DNA from: [Phialemoniopsis] sp. UDSM-2020
Taxonomy: Eukaryota; Ascomycota; Sordariomycetes; Thyridiales; Thyridiaceae
Direction of reading: 5' to 3'
NCBI GenBank assembly: GCA_018873225.1
Contig: JAEILZ010000006.1
Span: forward strand, 1,550,001 to 1,614,000
DNA: 64,000 nt
The notes under the pieces are model-generated. The model saw only the letters and a program-made list of their open reading frames with translations. It was not told where the DNA came from and searched no databases. This document shows, piece after piece, positions 21,927 through 34,700 of this stretch. Numbering within the stretch: the stretch's first letter is position 1; the number at the start of each line of letters is the position of its first letter. The position numbers were made by a program, and so were the translations under genes.

Positions 21927-23350
21927 CGTCGTCAACTTCCAACCAGTTTACCAACATTTTTCTCCCCACTCAATCTTCAACTTCCTCAGTTCTTCCTTCA
22001 CAGGACGACCTGAACTTTAGCACAGCTCCCAGCTCTCGCTCAAGTTCTATCCGCACCTCCGCCATTTTCGGCCCAGACTTTCCAGTCTTCACCACGGATT
22101 CAACTCAGTCAACATGGCTTCCCTCCAGTTCTTCCAGCCTGCCGGCCCCATCCGCGCATCAGCAAACGCAAATTCAGCAACTGAATCTGCCCGCCCATCA
22201 GCAGGACTTTGTCTTGTTCGATACACCGAGCCATCATCAACCTAGACGCTCTGTCCATAGACCTTCCCACCAAGGAAGCGTAGCACAACAGCAACCAACC
22301 CAACAGCATCAGCATCTGAACACTGCATCCCCGTCAGTGCAGAACCAGCGCGTTGTACAGTTAATACAGTCTACCGGCCACAGTACCTCGTCTCCGGCTT
22401 TCACCAATCGGTTTAGCTCTCCACAGAACGCCCAACAGTTCTACGCATCATCTGCTCCAAACTCGTCCGTCGCTTTGAACCGACAAGGTCGTCCAGCTCG
22501 CCCACCCGTTCCACTGTTTGCTCAAAGCACCGGTAACATCCCGCGAGGCACCGCCAAGATGAACCCGCAAGGTAATTCCACTCTGCCCAAACTCGCTCCC
22601 AAGCGCCCTGGGCATAGTAACTCACATGGACACACAGACTTCGATCTTGACGATTTCACGGCCTTCGGCGGGGACAGCACAGTCTCCGCCTGGGATTCCC
22701 CGGCCTTCGACCTGACGGCTAGCGTCTCCAGCGTCGGCAGTGTGAGCAACATGGGCACCGTGTCACCTCAGGACCTGCTCCTGCAGGAGCCGTTCATGTC
22801 TGCTCCCAACTCTACTGCCTTCACTGCTCTGACCTCGCCGTCCGTCTACAACGAGTCTCCCGAGTTCAATGACAGCTATGACGTCTCACCCAACTTTGGC
22901 AATGCCGACTTCGAAGGTACCTCGACCGATGTGTGGTACCCTCTCTTCCCTCAGGACGCTGCCCCTGTTGCCACGCAGCAGCAGGCAGCTCCCGTTGCCC
23001 AGACGCCTGCCCCTGTCGAGGATTCTCCTGCCTCGCAATCTGATGACCTCGAGGTTGTCGAGCGCAGCTCGGGACACCAGCGACGCAGGTCTGGTCACTC
23101 TCCGTCTTCGCGACACTCTTCGGTCTCTGGCGTCAACTCTCGTCGCCGTGACAAGCCTCTCCCTCCTATCATTGTGGAGGATCCCCAGGACACTATCGCA
23201 ATGAAGCGGGCTCGCAACACTCTTGCTGCTCGTAAGTCTCGGGAGCGCAAGGCTCAGCGTCTGGAAGACCTCGAGGAGAAGATTGCCAAGCTGGAGGCGG
23301 AGCGTGATCAGTGGAAGCAGCTCGCGCTCAGCAATGGCCTCAGCGTCTAA
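21846..23350 (+). CDS. cpc-1: CPC-1/GCN4-type bZIP activator of amino-acid biosynthesis
   Basis: The C-terminus is diagnostic: MKRARNTLAARKSRERKAQR basic region, then a short leucine zipper, stopping ALSNGLSV. Activation-domain-like acidic/aromatic stretches (DFDLDDFTAFGGD, VWYPLFPQD) precede it. The protein is the nuclear activator of cross-pathway (general amino-acid) control, induced translationally by amino-acid starvation. Two start models exist. The long one joins 21846-21887 to 22004-23350 (weak donor GTAGCC, good acceptor CTTCACAG), giving 462 residues with a conserved-looking QQDFVLFD segment. The short one starts at the ATG at 22559, giving 263 residues, close to the classical GCN4/CPC-1 length, with a ~0.75-kb leader holding the uORFs. 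The frame is open from 21872 to the end. Convergent with a GCN20-type gene. Identity firm, N-terminus unresolved. Confidence 0.88.
22114..22245 (+). promoter_or_regulatory. Upstream ORF 2 of the CPC-1 leader (43 codons)
   Basis: ATG at 22114 in strong context (AACATGG) opens a 43-codon ORF ending TAG at 22243-22245, out of frame with the bZIP coding frame. Size and order recall the ~40-codon inhibitory uORF2 of cpc-1-type leaders. It overlaps the possible N-terminal extension of the main protein, so only one of the two readings may matter in a given transcript. Confidence 0.5.
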
Positions 23351-24408
23351 ACCGATTGTTTATGCTCATTTTGCGCTTGTTCGGATCAACTGGAGGGAAG
23401 CGGCCCAAATGCCCTTCCCCGTTTCCTTTTTCTCTCTTCAGTGCAGCAACGGCACTTAATTCTGGTCGTCTGCTAGCTATGGGTTATTAGGGTTTCTCAA
23501 CTTTCTGTCATGTTGTTTCATAGGTTCTCCTCCTAGGCGGTCGAGTATATCTCAGGCCCCGTGAATAGTCGAAGGAATAAAAGTTAGGAATTATTATTGG
23601 CACCTACTTGTCTCCCAAATATGCTCCCGCGTGACTTGCAATTATGAATGATGCTCTTGTGTGCCTTCACACTACTCGAGGTGGCGTGGAGTGTATATGG
23701 CTCAACCCTTCCCACACATAGCTCCAAGATTTGTGAAGTGTGTTGGTGTTGCCGAGGCACAAGCATGTCTTGCAGCATACCGGTTAATACCTTCTCCAAC
23801 CAGCGTAGCGACTTGAAGTGATAGAAGTTAAATAGGTTATTTAATGTTGATCTCTGACTTCGAAGTTTTTACACATGTACATAGAGGCAGTTTGATGTGA
23901 CAAGACTGGCAGCCAATATCATTGCCGAGTCAAGCCTTTGCATCAGAAGGCATCTGCGGCTCTCAAGTAGGTCTCGTACAGATGAGCCATCATCGAGCGA
24001 CACGAGTATACCTCACTGGCGCCTGGTCTAAGTAATGAGTTGTTGCTGGAAACGACGGGCTCATGACTTAAATTGCAAGGTCAACACGTTGAGGCTCGCC
24101 TAATGTTATGATGTGGAAAGAGGCTACAGCAGCATTTAGGTAGACAGCATACCACCACTTCAAGAACGCTGAGATATAAAGAACGCTCAGCATGGTATGT
24201 TGGTCCTTTAATGAGTGACAGGTTAGCATCGCGGCATTGTTCCGACGGGGGATGGATTGCTTTGCATGGGAACATCGAGGAAGGATTATCGGATTTCACA
24301 GCCACAAGAGACATACTTCATAAGTCGATTTCTTCCCATTTCCTCTTTTATTCATTCATCAACACATAACATGCTACGTAAATATCCCTTCTCCGACCCT
24401 TTCCCTCC
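23351..24408. other. Convergent 3' spacer between CPC-1 and GCN20-type genes
   Basis: About 1.06 kb, no gene seen. An AATAAA signal near 23575 suits polyadenylation of the bZIP transcript. Confidence 0.55.
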
Positions 24409-26790
24409 TTAATGCGCCTTGACCACACCCGCGGCATCGGCCTGCGCCGCGATCCTCTTCTTGTACGCCTGCACGTCGCCCGGGAACTTCTCGACGGTGC
24501 CCCCGTCGCAGACCCACAGGCTCGTGCAGACGGTCTGCAGCATGGTGACGTCGTGACTGACCATGAGCACGCCGCCCTGGAACTCCTTGAGGGCGTCGGC
24601 GAGGGCGTCCATGGCCTCGATATCCAAGTGATTGGACGGCTCGTCGAGCACGAGGATGTGCGGGCTCGTCAGGGCGAGGCACGCAAACGCCACGCGCGAC
24701 TTCTGACCACCAGACAATACAGCCATCTTTTGCAGGCCCGTCGTGCCCGTGATGCCGAAGGCGCCGAGCTGGCGGCGGTACTCCTCGTCGGTTCGCCCGG
24801 GGTACTCGCGGGCCATGAAGGAGACGGCCGAGAGGGTGAGGTCGAGGGCGTCGACGTGGTGCTGCGCGAAGAAACCGATGCGCAGGCGCGGGTGCTGGCT
24901 GATGAGGCCCTGGGAGGGGCTGAGCTTGCCGATGAGCAGCTTGAGCACGGTGGTCTTTCCGGCGCCGTTGGGACCCACGATGCCGATGCGCGAGTCGAGC
25001 TGGACGTCGAGGTCGACGTTGCGCAGCAGGATATTGTCCTTGGAGTAGCCGAAGGTGACCTCGGACATCTGGACGATGGGAGGGGAGAGCTTCTCGACGT
25101 CGGGGAACTTGAACTTGACGCTGTACTCGGCCTCGGGGGCGTCGAGGACGGGCATCTTCTCGAGCTTCTTGATGCGCGACTGGGCCTCGGACGACTTGGC
25201 GGCGTTGTAGCGGAACTTGTCGATGAAGGCCTGCAGGTGGGCGCGCTGGGCCATCTGGTTCTCGTACTCGCGCTTGGCCGTCTTCTTGCGCTCCTCCTTT
25301 GTCGCGTAGAAGGATTCAAAGTTGGCGCCGCGGTAGTAGTCGAGGCGCTGGGAGTGCTGGTGGATGATGTCGGTGGCGACCTCGTTGAGGAAGGCCCTGT
25401 CGTGGGAGACGACGAGGACGGTCGACGGGTAGCCCTGGAGGTAGTTTGACAAGAAAGTAATGGAGGGGACGTCCAACATGTTGGACGGCTCATCGAGCAG
25501 GAGCAGGTCGGGTTCGCAGAAGAGGGCTCGCGCGAGGGCGAGGCGCATACGCCAACCTCCGGAGAAGGTCTTGGTGGCGTACTGCTGGCGCTCGGCGGAG
25601 AAGCCGAGACCGGCGAGGATGCTGGCGGCGCGCGACTCGGCCTTGTCCGACTCCATCTCGGCCAGCTTGGCCTGGATGTCGCCGAGGCGGTTGTCCTGTG
25701 CCTCGCGGTCGTGGTCGAGGCGGGCGGCGTCGGCCGAGGTGTCGGCCAGGCCGCTGCGCTGGGCCTCGATGGCGGCGAGCTTCTCTACGATTTCCTGTTT
25801 CGGTGATGTCAGTGATGGTGCTCTGCTGATCTAGGAAGGAATGAGAGGATGGTAACGTACTGCTTGCTCCTTGATGAGATACTTGCGCCAGACGTCGGCG
25901 TCCAGGACAGCTTGTATAGCGGAGGTATCGTCTCCAGTGATCTAAAGCCCGTTAGTATCCTGCTTTTTTAAAAACGAATTACGCAGATCGTAACCTACCT
26001 CTTGCTCGACGTGGAGAATGGAAATGTGCGTAGGAATGGCGAGATCACGGCGAGACAGAGCACGCAACAGCGTAGATTTACCCACACCGTTGTTACCAAC
26101 CAGACCGTAGCGGTGGCCGTAGGCAAGAGTGAAGGTGGTGTCGGTGAGGATACGCTGGCCACCGATGGAGACGTCGATGTTGTCGAGCTTGATGTCCTTG
26201 GTCTTGCCGGCGCCGGAGTTGCTGCCGAGCTGCAGCGGGTTGACGGCCATGTAGAACTCCTCGTAGGACTCGGTGGACTCTGGCTGGTTGAGCAGGCGCG
26301 AGGCCTCGTACTCGACCGTCTTGAACTGCTTCTTGCTCTGCTTGGCGGCGATCTTGCGCTCGGCCTTCTCGAGCTTCTTCCGGTCGACCTTGGACTCGAC
26401 CTTGCGGGCGTTGGCGGACTCGAGGTCGACGCCGCCCGTGGCGACGGCGAGGGTGGACGACATGTTGCGCTGGGCGCTGACCTGGATGGTCTGGTCGAGG
26501 CGGCGGATGACCGGGCCGCGGCGCTCCTCGCTGGCGCCGTTGGCCTGGGCGTACTTGTCGACCCATTTCTCGACGAGCAGGCGGACCTTTTCCTGCAGGG
26601 CGGCGTCCGGGTCGCCCGAGGCGGAGAGCAGGATCTCGGTCACGGTCTCGGCAGCCTCAGTGAGGGGCGAGAGCGCCTGGGCCTCCTCCTCGCCGGTCCA
26701 GGCTGTGGAGGCATGGGTAAGGTAGCCGACCGAGTACTCGGAGACCACCGGGTCGATGTTCGGCAGGATACTTCTGATATCGGTCTCCAT
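24409..26790 (-). CDS. GCN20-type ABC-F ATPase (twin ABC, no membrane domain)
   Basis: Three exons on the minus strand: 25999-26790, 25861-25941 and 24409-25794 (introns 57 and 66 nt), encoding 752 residues, essentially the size of yeast Gcn20. Start is METDIRSILPNIDP. The ~200-residue N-terminal region corresponds to the Gcn1-interacting part. ABC1: Walker A GNNGVGKST at 232-240, signature FSGGW at 368-372, Walker B LLLLDEP at 388-394. A charged linker follows. ABC2: GPNGAGKTT at 565-573, LSGGQ at 651-655, LVLDEP at 672-677. The family binds ribosomes. Gcn20 with Gcn1 delivers the uncharged-tRNA signal to the kinase Gcn2, raising translation of GCN4/CPC-1. All ATPase motifs are intact. Gcn20 versus another ABC-F is supported by the N-terminus and length. 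Confidence 0.92.
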
Positions 26791-29700
26791 GACGGCGTTG
26801 GACGGGGTGTGATGGCCGGAAGCGGTGGTGTGGGTAGGGTCTCCGGGGCCGGGTTTGATGAGCTGTGGGCGGTCACAGCAAGGATCTGCGACACGAGCAC
26901 GCACAGGGACACACAGCCGCTTACTACTTTGATTGCGTTATAGTGGACAATTTGGCCAGGGTTGTTATGCCCAACTCGTCGTTTCAGTTTCCGATGTACT
27001 TCGTAGACCTACTGCGTATCTTGCACAGCTCAATTTGATAGGGCGATTTTTTCCCAGACCGGTGAGTCGGCGTTTGCGGAATTTGATAGTGGGGTAATCG
27101 TGGGCAGGCAAGCAGCCCTGGAGGATCCTAACTAGTGGCCCCGGGTGCAGCAGAGTTACAACATTACATAACGAGTGAGAGAGGTCCTAATTTAGCCGCA
27201 AAGGCGCGCCATGATTGGCGATTGAACGAAATCCCACTCTGCACCACCTTCTATCGCCGACCTTCATTTAAATCATCCAGATGCGGTTCCAAAGTTTTGG
27301 GTCTCGGGTCCCTGACAGCAAACAAGCGAGAGTGCGCTCAGTACTCATTTCAACTGCGTAGACTAGCTAACCTGAGTTTTTGTGGGTGGTTGTATGTCCT
27401 AGAGGAGTGTGTGATACTGTTGCACCGTTTCCCGTGCCGTCTCCCAGTCCGGCACGCATTTGCAACCTTCCCCGCAATGCGACGAGATCCATGTGACAAA
27501 ACAGCCACGCCAAGCGTAAAGCATTGATGAAACATGAATGTCTAGCAATCTGGCAGTGTCCTTCCCGTCTCAGTCTCAGTTGCGCACACCCTTTCCCCGC
27601 ATACGAAGCACAGCGTGTGTGTGCACAATTGAGTCGTTGTCGGGACAGCAAAACCCTTTGTTCCCTCTGGACTCGAGAGATCCCTCACGAAAAGAACAAT
27701 CGGGTCTAGGAACCGAAAGTGGCTGGCTTCATGTGGCTTCAGACCAAGGATTACGCCGGTATTTGGCAATTGTCCCATCCATGTCGATCAATCGATCTGA
27801 CTGGTTGACGTTTAGCTCCGTTAGCAGGGTGATCAGCCAAGATCCCAACAATGACGCGATTTGAGCCGCGTAGAAAAAGCAGTCTAGAAAAAAAGGAGCA
27901 TGGAAAAGCGCGTCGAACAGGGATGTCGTGTCGCGTGTCCAGCCAATGGTCGCGTGCCAAAGACCCTTGTCCAATTAATGCAGACCCGAGAAAAGGCGCC
28001 AATCGCCAACGACATGGCTTTCGTGTTTAAACCTCCGAAACGTCGTGTCGTCTCGCACCATCCACCTTCCTTACTCACCAACTCACTTGTCGCCCCCAGC
28101 CCGAAGCATGCTTCTCCTAATTAGGGAAAATTGATCCTCGTCTCCTCCCCATGCCCCATGCACCGGAGATCAGCCCTGAGCCATTGATCCCAGGAGATGC
28201 GCGGCCGCTGTTAGGCCGGCGATACGACCTCGAGCAAATCTCCACCTCTTACACTCAACACCAAGCAAACATGCACAATTGCCCTGCCCGAAACCTGGAT
28301 GGTTTACCGGTGGTGCAAGACCTTAACAAATATACTCTAGTGCCGTCTGGCCTCGAGGATCTATCTATCCGGCCATCGCCCCGACCACTCACAGCATTAG
28401 GCAATCGGTCAACCGTTGACAGCTTAACTCCCTACTTGTATTGTTGATAGGATCTTTCACTCTTGCCCTTGCACCGCTTGGCACGGCACAGCTATTACAA
28501 CCGACACCGTCACCGTGACCTAAAACTAGGATTGATAGACCGTGGTCAAGGGCCCCCAAACCGCCACCCGTCCGAGAGTCTGCCATTGCCTATCAAAGCA
28601 ACACTCCCGCTGTGATGGGATCTTCAGAACAAGACTCGCGACCACACTTGCCAGGATCTCCTGAGACCGGGCAACTTGCACCTTTGACAATGCTTACAGT
28701 AGCTTGAACCTTGTTTGAGCACCTGGACACCACATCGTCGTGCGGCTAAAGGGTCCCCCCATGTTCAACTCGGAAACTTCTTGGGACTTAGTACACAGAT
28801 AGTGCGAGGGACCGTCGCCAAGGGCTCACGTCATCCCCGACGACCCCTCGGCCCATTGCTTGCTCCGAAACGACCTCTTCTAAGCCCCTCATTCTCTGCC
28901 ATCTTCTCAATGCTCGTTGCAGGGGATTTTGCGTGATAGAGGCTGAGTGAGGAAAGATCTAGCGCCCGTCAGATGGGCCTGGGTACCCTGACCTCACCTC
29001 ATGCACCAAAGACCATTACCAAAAGAAGTTGCTGAGCCGAAGATGATCGGGATTGTGTAGCCCTCCTCCGACTGACTACCTGTGTGGCTCTCTAAGCCGT
29101 TACTAAAAAGAAATCACGGTGCCAACGAACAAGGACCGACCCGGGTCGACGAAACGCATGGTCTCAGACCTGCCGACCTACCGCTGAGAATCTTCAAAGA
29201 CAAGGCGTCGCTGCTGTGCTACCGGGAGCTGGCGCGCCCAGTGCCATTTTAAGACCTAGGATTAGATATATCGCCCTTTTCTGCCTTTAATTGTTACTGC
29301 CCCCTTTTCCTACCACACGGCAACCTTCACTCAGAAAAATCCGTCGTACCGGTCGGGGCACCTTGAGAGTAGCATCGCTTGTTCCAGCTCGGCGTCATTT
29401 TTGACTCAAAAAGGCAGATGCACGCCCTTGAACCCCGGGCGGCGACGGGTAGATCTCGTAAGCATTCCGCCGCCCGCGGTCTCTGGATAACTCTGGGAGA
29501 ATGCGACCACGAGGTCATGGCGGCACTATGGCTGGGCCGGGCCTAGAACAAATACAGGAACCGCTCAGGGCCAAAGACATCAAACTTACGTACAAAGGGC
29601 TGCTCTCAGAACGCCTTTTAGGCACTTGAGCACTGGACCCATGTCCTACACGGACGGCTCGTAAAAGCGTGCTCGCACTCTCCTGCACAAGCCCCATCAA

Positions 29701-31755
29701 GCTCGAACATATCTCTGCGTTGTTTTTTCATCTCTTCCCATCTGTGTAGTCTTCCCCATCATACTTGCGTAGTGCAATTGGCACCATCTGTGGGGATATG
29801 CTGCTCTCGGACAAGCCGCCCAACCCATCCAGCCTGAAATCTCCACCAAACAGAACGAGACAGGGGCCATGCCTGTTTCTCTTTGCCATGCACAATACAT
29901 CTTACACTTCCGGCAAACGGGCTCGTTCCAGGAGGTGGAGGAGGAGGAGGGGTAATACCAGCCCGTCTCGAAAGCCAACGCACCAATTGGCGCCGTGAAG
30001 AGGGCTTTCTCCGAGTTTGCTGGTGGTGATCGTCTTGTTCCATCCATGTCTTCAGCCGGCAATTTGTTGGTTGGCTCTTGGGTTCAGGTAGTTCTCTAGC
30101 TTCTGCGGAGTCGGAGGCTGGCCCCGGGCGGCTTGGGGCATTTCGCCTTGGTGGTGCGAGGGCTTGGTCTAGTGCTTTTGCCTGTGCGGGAGGCAACATG
30201 AAAAGCGTTGCCCGTATCTGCAGCAGTTGGTGAGGCAAACAGCAGGAGGAGGCAAGCCAGGCGAGGACATACTGGGACGCCCGTTTGTCGTGGTGTATCA
30301 CTTTGAGGCTCTAACTCACTGGCCATCAGAGACATCTTCTCCCGCCGTTCCATTCCAGTGGACATGACATGGCATGTGCCAAACCACACAAGTCTCCATA
30401 TGCTAAGTACTCTGCGTACAGGAGATGCCGACTTCCAAGTAAAAAACCACACTGGGGCCCGGGATTGGACTCGGCGGCGGGCTCCGGCTCGAAAGGTGGG
30501 GGTTGCAGTTTGTTGGTCCCAGGTAAAGGTGGGCAGTTCAGCTGTGCCAGGCCGAGCCAGAGCTCCACACCTTCCTTTGGAAGAGGGGAGCAAGAAATAG
30601 AGGATCCCCGAGGTTTCAAGTTGCACATGGATTACCTGTCTTTGGGAATTATGCTGTGCTTCGCTGCTGAAGATATATTGCTGACAGGCGGAGAGAAGAG
30701 GTGTGAGTGTGTGTGGGAATCACTAGGTAAAATCAGGCATATCAAACGCAGCCCCCTCACTCTGGTTTAACACCTACAAGACAATGCTTTTGTTGGCTGT
30801 CGTTTGCCAGGCCGAGTCAACCGGAGCTGGCCTCGAAGAGGGTGCGCCGAAACATGCGGGAAGCCGGCAGAGCCGACCTGGGTTCCAGCATGCCCGGCCC
30901 AGTCCGTTATGAAGCAAAGGGAACCAGCAGGGACATGATGCAGAGCCAGTTGTCGAGAGACATAAAGTGACGGGCAGCAAGGAACTGCGGGTGATCGCAC
31001 ACGCGTCTGCGTGTGCATTTCGTCGTTGTCGTAGTCCATCTCCCCACAATTGGTAGACCTCGGGGATTTTCTTCCATTGATCGACCCAGGCCCAGCCAGC
31101 CATTCCGGTATTTTAGAATGATTTACGATGCGTCTTTAAATGTGGACTTGGTTCTTGTCCATTTGGGATCTTGCTAATGCAAGCTCTAGTTTAAGTGTGG
31201 ATGGAGACCTCCCAAAGTATGGGACCCCGGAGACCGCTCCGTTGCATTGGTGACTTTTTGTGAACAGGCTTGACAGGGTCTGGGAGGGCACTATCGATCT
31301 TGGGTGGTGGGAATACTGCCAAGAATTGAAGATAGAGGGTAGACCCGTTGACTATCGTGGGCAAAAAAGAAAAGAAGGGTATCCGTTTTACCTCATAGAC
31401 TCGGGCCCTAGGAGAAAGAGGCTTTTTGTCGAGTCTGGTTGTGTTGGGAAAGGCTTTACGGGGCCCCGGTGGAGATGGAGATCTCTCTTACTCAAGAAAA
31501 AGAAACAAAGATGTTGGATCTGGCGAGGTTGGAGCACGCTGGGGGGTTGGTTACGAAATCCTCAGATCATGGCGATAACCGAGTTGAGTGCTTGCACAAG
31601 AGGCGTCCACTAGTAGCCTCTAGAGCCTGTCAAGCGAGAGGAAGGGCCGGAACCTCCTTGCTTGGCGGGGCTCCGGGCAACGGGGCGCGGCGGTGCTTGG
31701 TGTTTGACGGTTCGGTGGTCTCAACTCTGATGTCAACAATTCAGCCCGTGTACCG

Positions 31756-31775
31756 TAAATAAATAAATAAATAAA
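31756..31775 (+). repeat. (TAAA)5 microsatellite
   Basis: Five perfect TAAA units in the gene-poor region. Confidence 0.9.
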
Positions 31776-34700
31776 GAAACATAACATTTAGCAGACCGCC
31801 ACCCGGCGACGCGGTTTTCTAGCTGCCGGTCCCAATGATAAGGCCATGCCCCCCTCTGCAGGGCGGTTGACGGCAGCAAATGCATATTCAAAGTTGCGTT
31901 GAGAACTAACGGGCGGGCGTTTCGGCAGGGCGCTGGGCCAAGCATCAGCTTGTACAACGCCAGGCGCCCCGGGCTGAATGTCGTGGGCGACTTGACAAGG
32001 CGGGATGCGTGGAGGTACAGCGTCAGTCATGAAACACGGCAGGAACCTTTTGTAAGAAGCAAACAGCCAGAACCGTTCGACGATCCCCACGCAACAACCG
32101 GCGATCAGGGCTCAAGCAACGAAACAACGAGTAGAGTGAGTGCCGATGGCGTCAAAGGCCGGTCAACGGCAGCAGGTAAGGGGTCCTTCGTGAATGCACG
32201 ATGCCTATATACCGAGGCTACCGACTCGAGGATGGCAACACAACCGGACAACAGTACGTCACAGAGCTAGATATATTACCTAGAAGGCGGGAAGAGCCTT
32301 TTGTGATACTGTGGCGGTGATGCCTCATTGCACCGCAGGCCAGACTTTTGTTAGAGAACAACAGTTGAGCACAGAGGCAACCAGGCCATGCATCAGTCAC
32401 CTCAAGATAGTTAAAATGGCTAAGAGGGCAAGCAGTCAAGAGATATCCGAGAGTGCGTTTTAGCTTCTGTCGCGAGGGACCCCGTACCACTGCATTGGTG
32501 AGGAAGGACAGCACAACAATAAGACATCTGCCATGCAACCGAGACACAGCGCAAGCGCCAGATGGGCGCACTGATAATTGCACTTTTCTCTGGCCTTGAC
32601 CTTGTCATCCAGAATATGGTCTGACAGGTGCGTTGACAGAGAGAGAAAAAAAGGGAGATAATTTGCCAGTTGTCCAGCTCATGCTTCTCTTTGATTATGA
32701 AGCCTAGCGGGCAGCCTCATATGCAGGATCTCATGTCGGTATGCAGGAGAGAGTCACAGGGGGGGCGAGCGGGACCTGCCCTGTTTAATATCCTTCCTGA
32801 GCCATCATTCGTCTTCAGCATTGCCGCCGTGTCTCGTGGATACGGGGACGCCCTTCGATAGGGTGGATGAGAGTCAATTCATAAAGAGGAAAAAGCAAGA
32901 AAGGGACATTGGGCTGGGACGGGTATAATTTGAAAACTTTTCCAACGATATTCCCCGTCTTTTGGTTGTGGTATTATAGGTCTATTATGATATAGCCCGG
33001 CCGGTATCATAACCAGAAAAAAGGGGGAGGATCTCGTGTATTGAAACATCCTTAATGAGATGCGGTAGCACTTTTGGCTTTTTTGCCTGTCCGCGGCGGG
33101 CTTCCAGGGGGCACTGGGGGACACACGCACACTCACTCACACAGAGAAGCATACACGAAGCACACCATCTCTTCTTTGCCGAAGTTCCATAGCATGTGGG
33201 AGGGAAGATGTGGAAAGGAAAAAGAATAATGTGTAGAAGCTTGAGGTGTGTGCCGGGCCGGGCTCGGTTTGGCATGAAAACCGTGGCGGAGTGCGTGGCA
33301 CAAGGACAAAACGTGCGTAAGAAAAAAGTAGGAAAACCAAGGCAGTCCCGCAGTAGCGGGCACGCCTAGGAGTCAATGGTCTCAATGGCACACGCCAGGA
33401 AGGTTTAATAGAGGCGCCCGGGTTCGACGCTTATGCTTCCTGACCAGGTTGATCCACCGAGAGAAGAGGAGAGCTTCGCATGCATTTCCCGTTTCTTCCA
33501 TGCAAAATGCACGTAAGGATTTCCCCTCCTCCCCCAAGACGGCGAGGTGCATATTGTTTGAAAGTGAGGAGTTGGTTGTTCACCGATCCGGGTATTTTTG
33601 GACCGGAGGACGAGATGACGACAAGCATCCAGACATCAAAGCCGGAGAGGGAGCGGCCTGCTCGCTCTCAGGACCGTGATACACTGGCCCAGTCGTAATA
33701 GGGCAGGGTTCCCCCGCGGCTTAAGGGCTTGTGCGTGTTTGTATTGTACATATGTAACGGGGATTCCGTTCTCTGATATGGATGGACCTGATGCTCCAGC
33801 ACGACAAGGGCCTCGTCCCCAGTCAGAGAGGGTACACCCTGGTCAACGGTTTCCACCAAGCCCTTCCCCCAAAAGCACCAGACCAGGGACAAGACCTCAG
33901 TACAGGTCAATGTCAGTGGCAAGGAGTCTTGGTCTGGCGCAAATCATAGGCTGCAGCCGATTCGCGCTAAGTCAGATCGATCAACAAGACCCCATCAGCC
34001 CAGAAGACAAGTCGAGGCATGGTACGCCATGCCAGCGAGATTTGCAAGTTACAATGGGTATACCCTTGTACTTTCTGGACCGTGATCCCATCTTGGCAAC
34101 TTCATGCTTCATTCAAGTCGGCAGGGCAGAGACGTAGATGGATAGAGGCATCTGAGACGAGAGAGTAAGCAGTATGATTTGATGTAAAGAATGTACAAGT
34201 AAAAGAGATCCGTCGTAAACCTATCATAGACGGGCCGGGGCGACATAAGAGTACTTCCGCCAGAAAGCTGAGAAAGACACTATTGGGAGGTAAAACACAT
34301 GGCGTGTCGTTCACTCTGTCTGTCGATCTCATCGTCAGCATGGAGTTTGAGTGAGATGAGCAGAGAAGGGTCAAAAAAAAGAACAAAGAGTACATTGGCG
34401 AGAGAAGCTAGGATCTTTGGATGGGGGACCCTGGCCGGGTATTGGATCGGGCTGGGCTGAAAGAGGAACCTGCATAGTGGGAGATGGGGAGCCCTGACAG
34501 CGCTGTGTCCTTTTGAAATTAAAGGCAACTTCAGTGAAGCGGAGCAGATTCCCTTACTGGACCTGCTGGACACGCTGGACATGCAGCACACCGGGCTACC
34601 TAACTTCGCTAAATTTACAGCGCATGCAAGGCCCGGATTGGGGGGAAGGAGATCAATACTTGGAGTTGTGTGTGGGACACGGGGGGTGGAGGTGGCCTTG

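Noticed and set aside
24412..25449. A 345-codon open frame antisense to the GCN20-type gene
   Set aside because: Shadow of a GC-biased ABC-F exon; the minus strand carries all Walker and signature motifs.
29759..30626. Two overlapping minus-strand frames of about 180 codons in the gene-poor region
   Set aside because: Pro/Arg/Ser-rich without domain, overlapping in different frames, with opposing frames of similar quality on the other strand.
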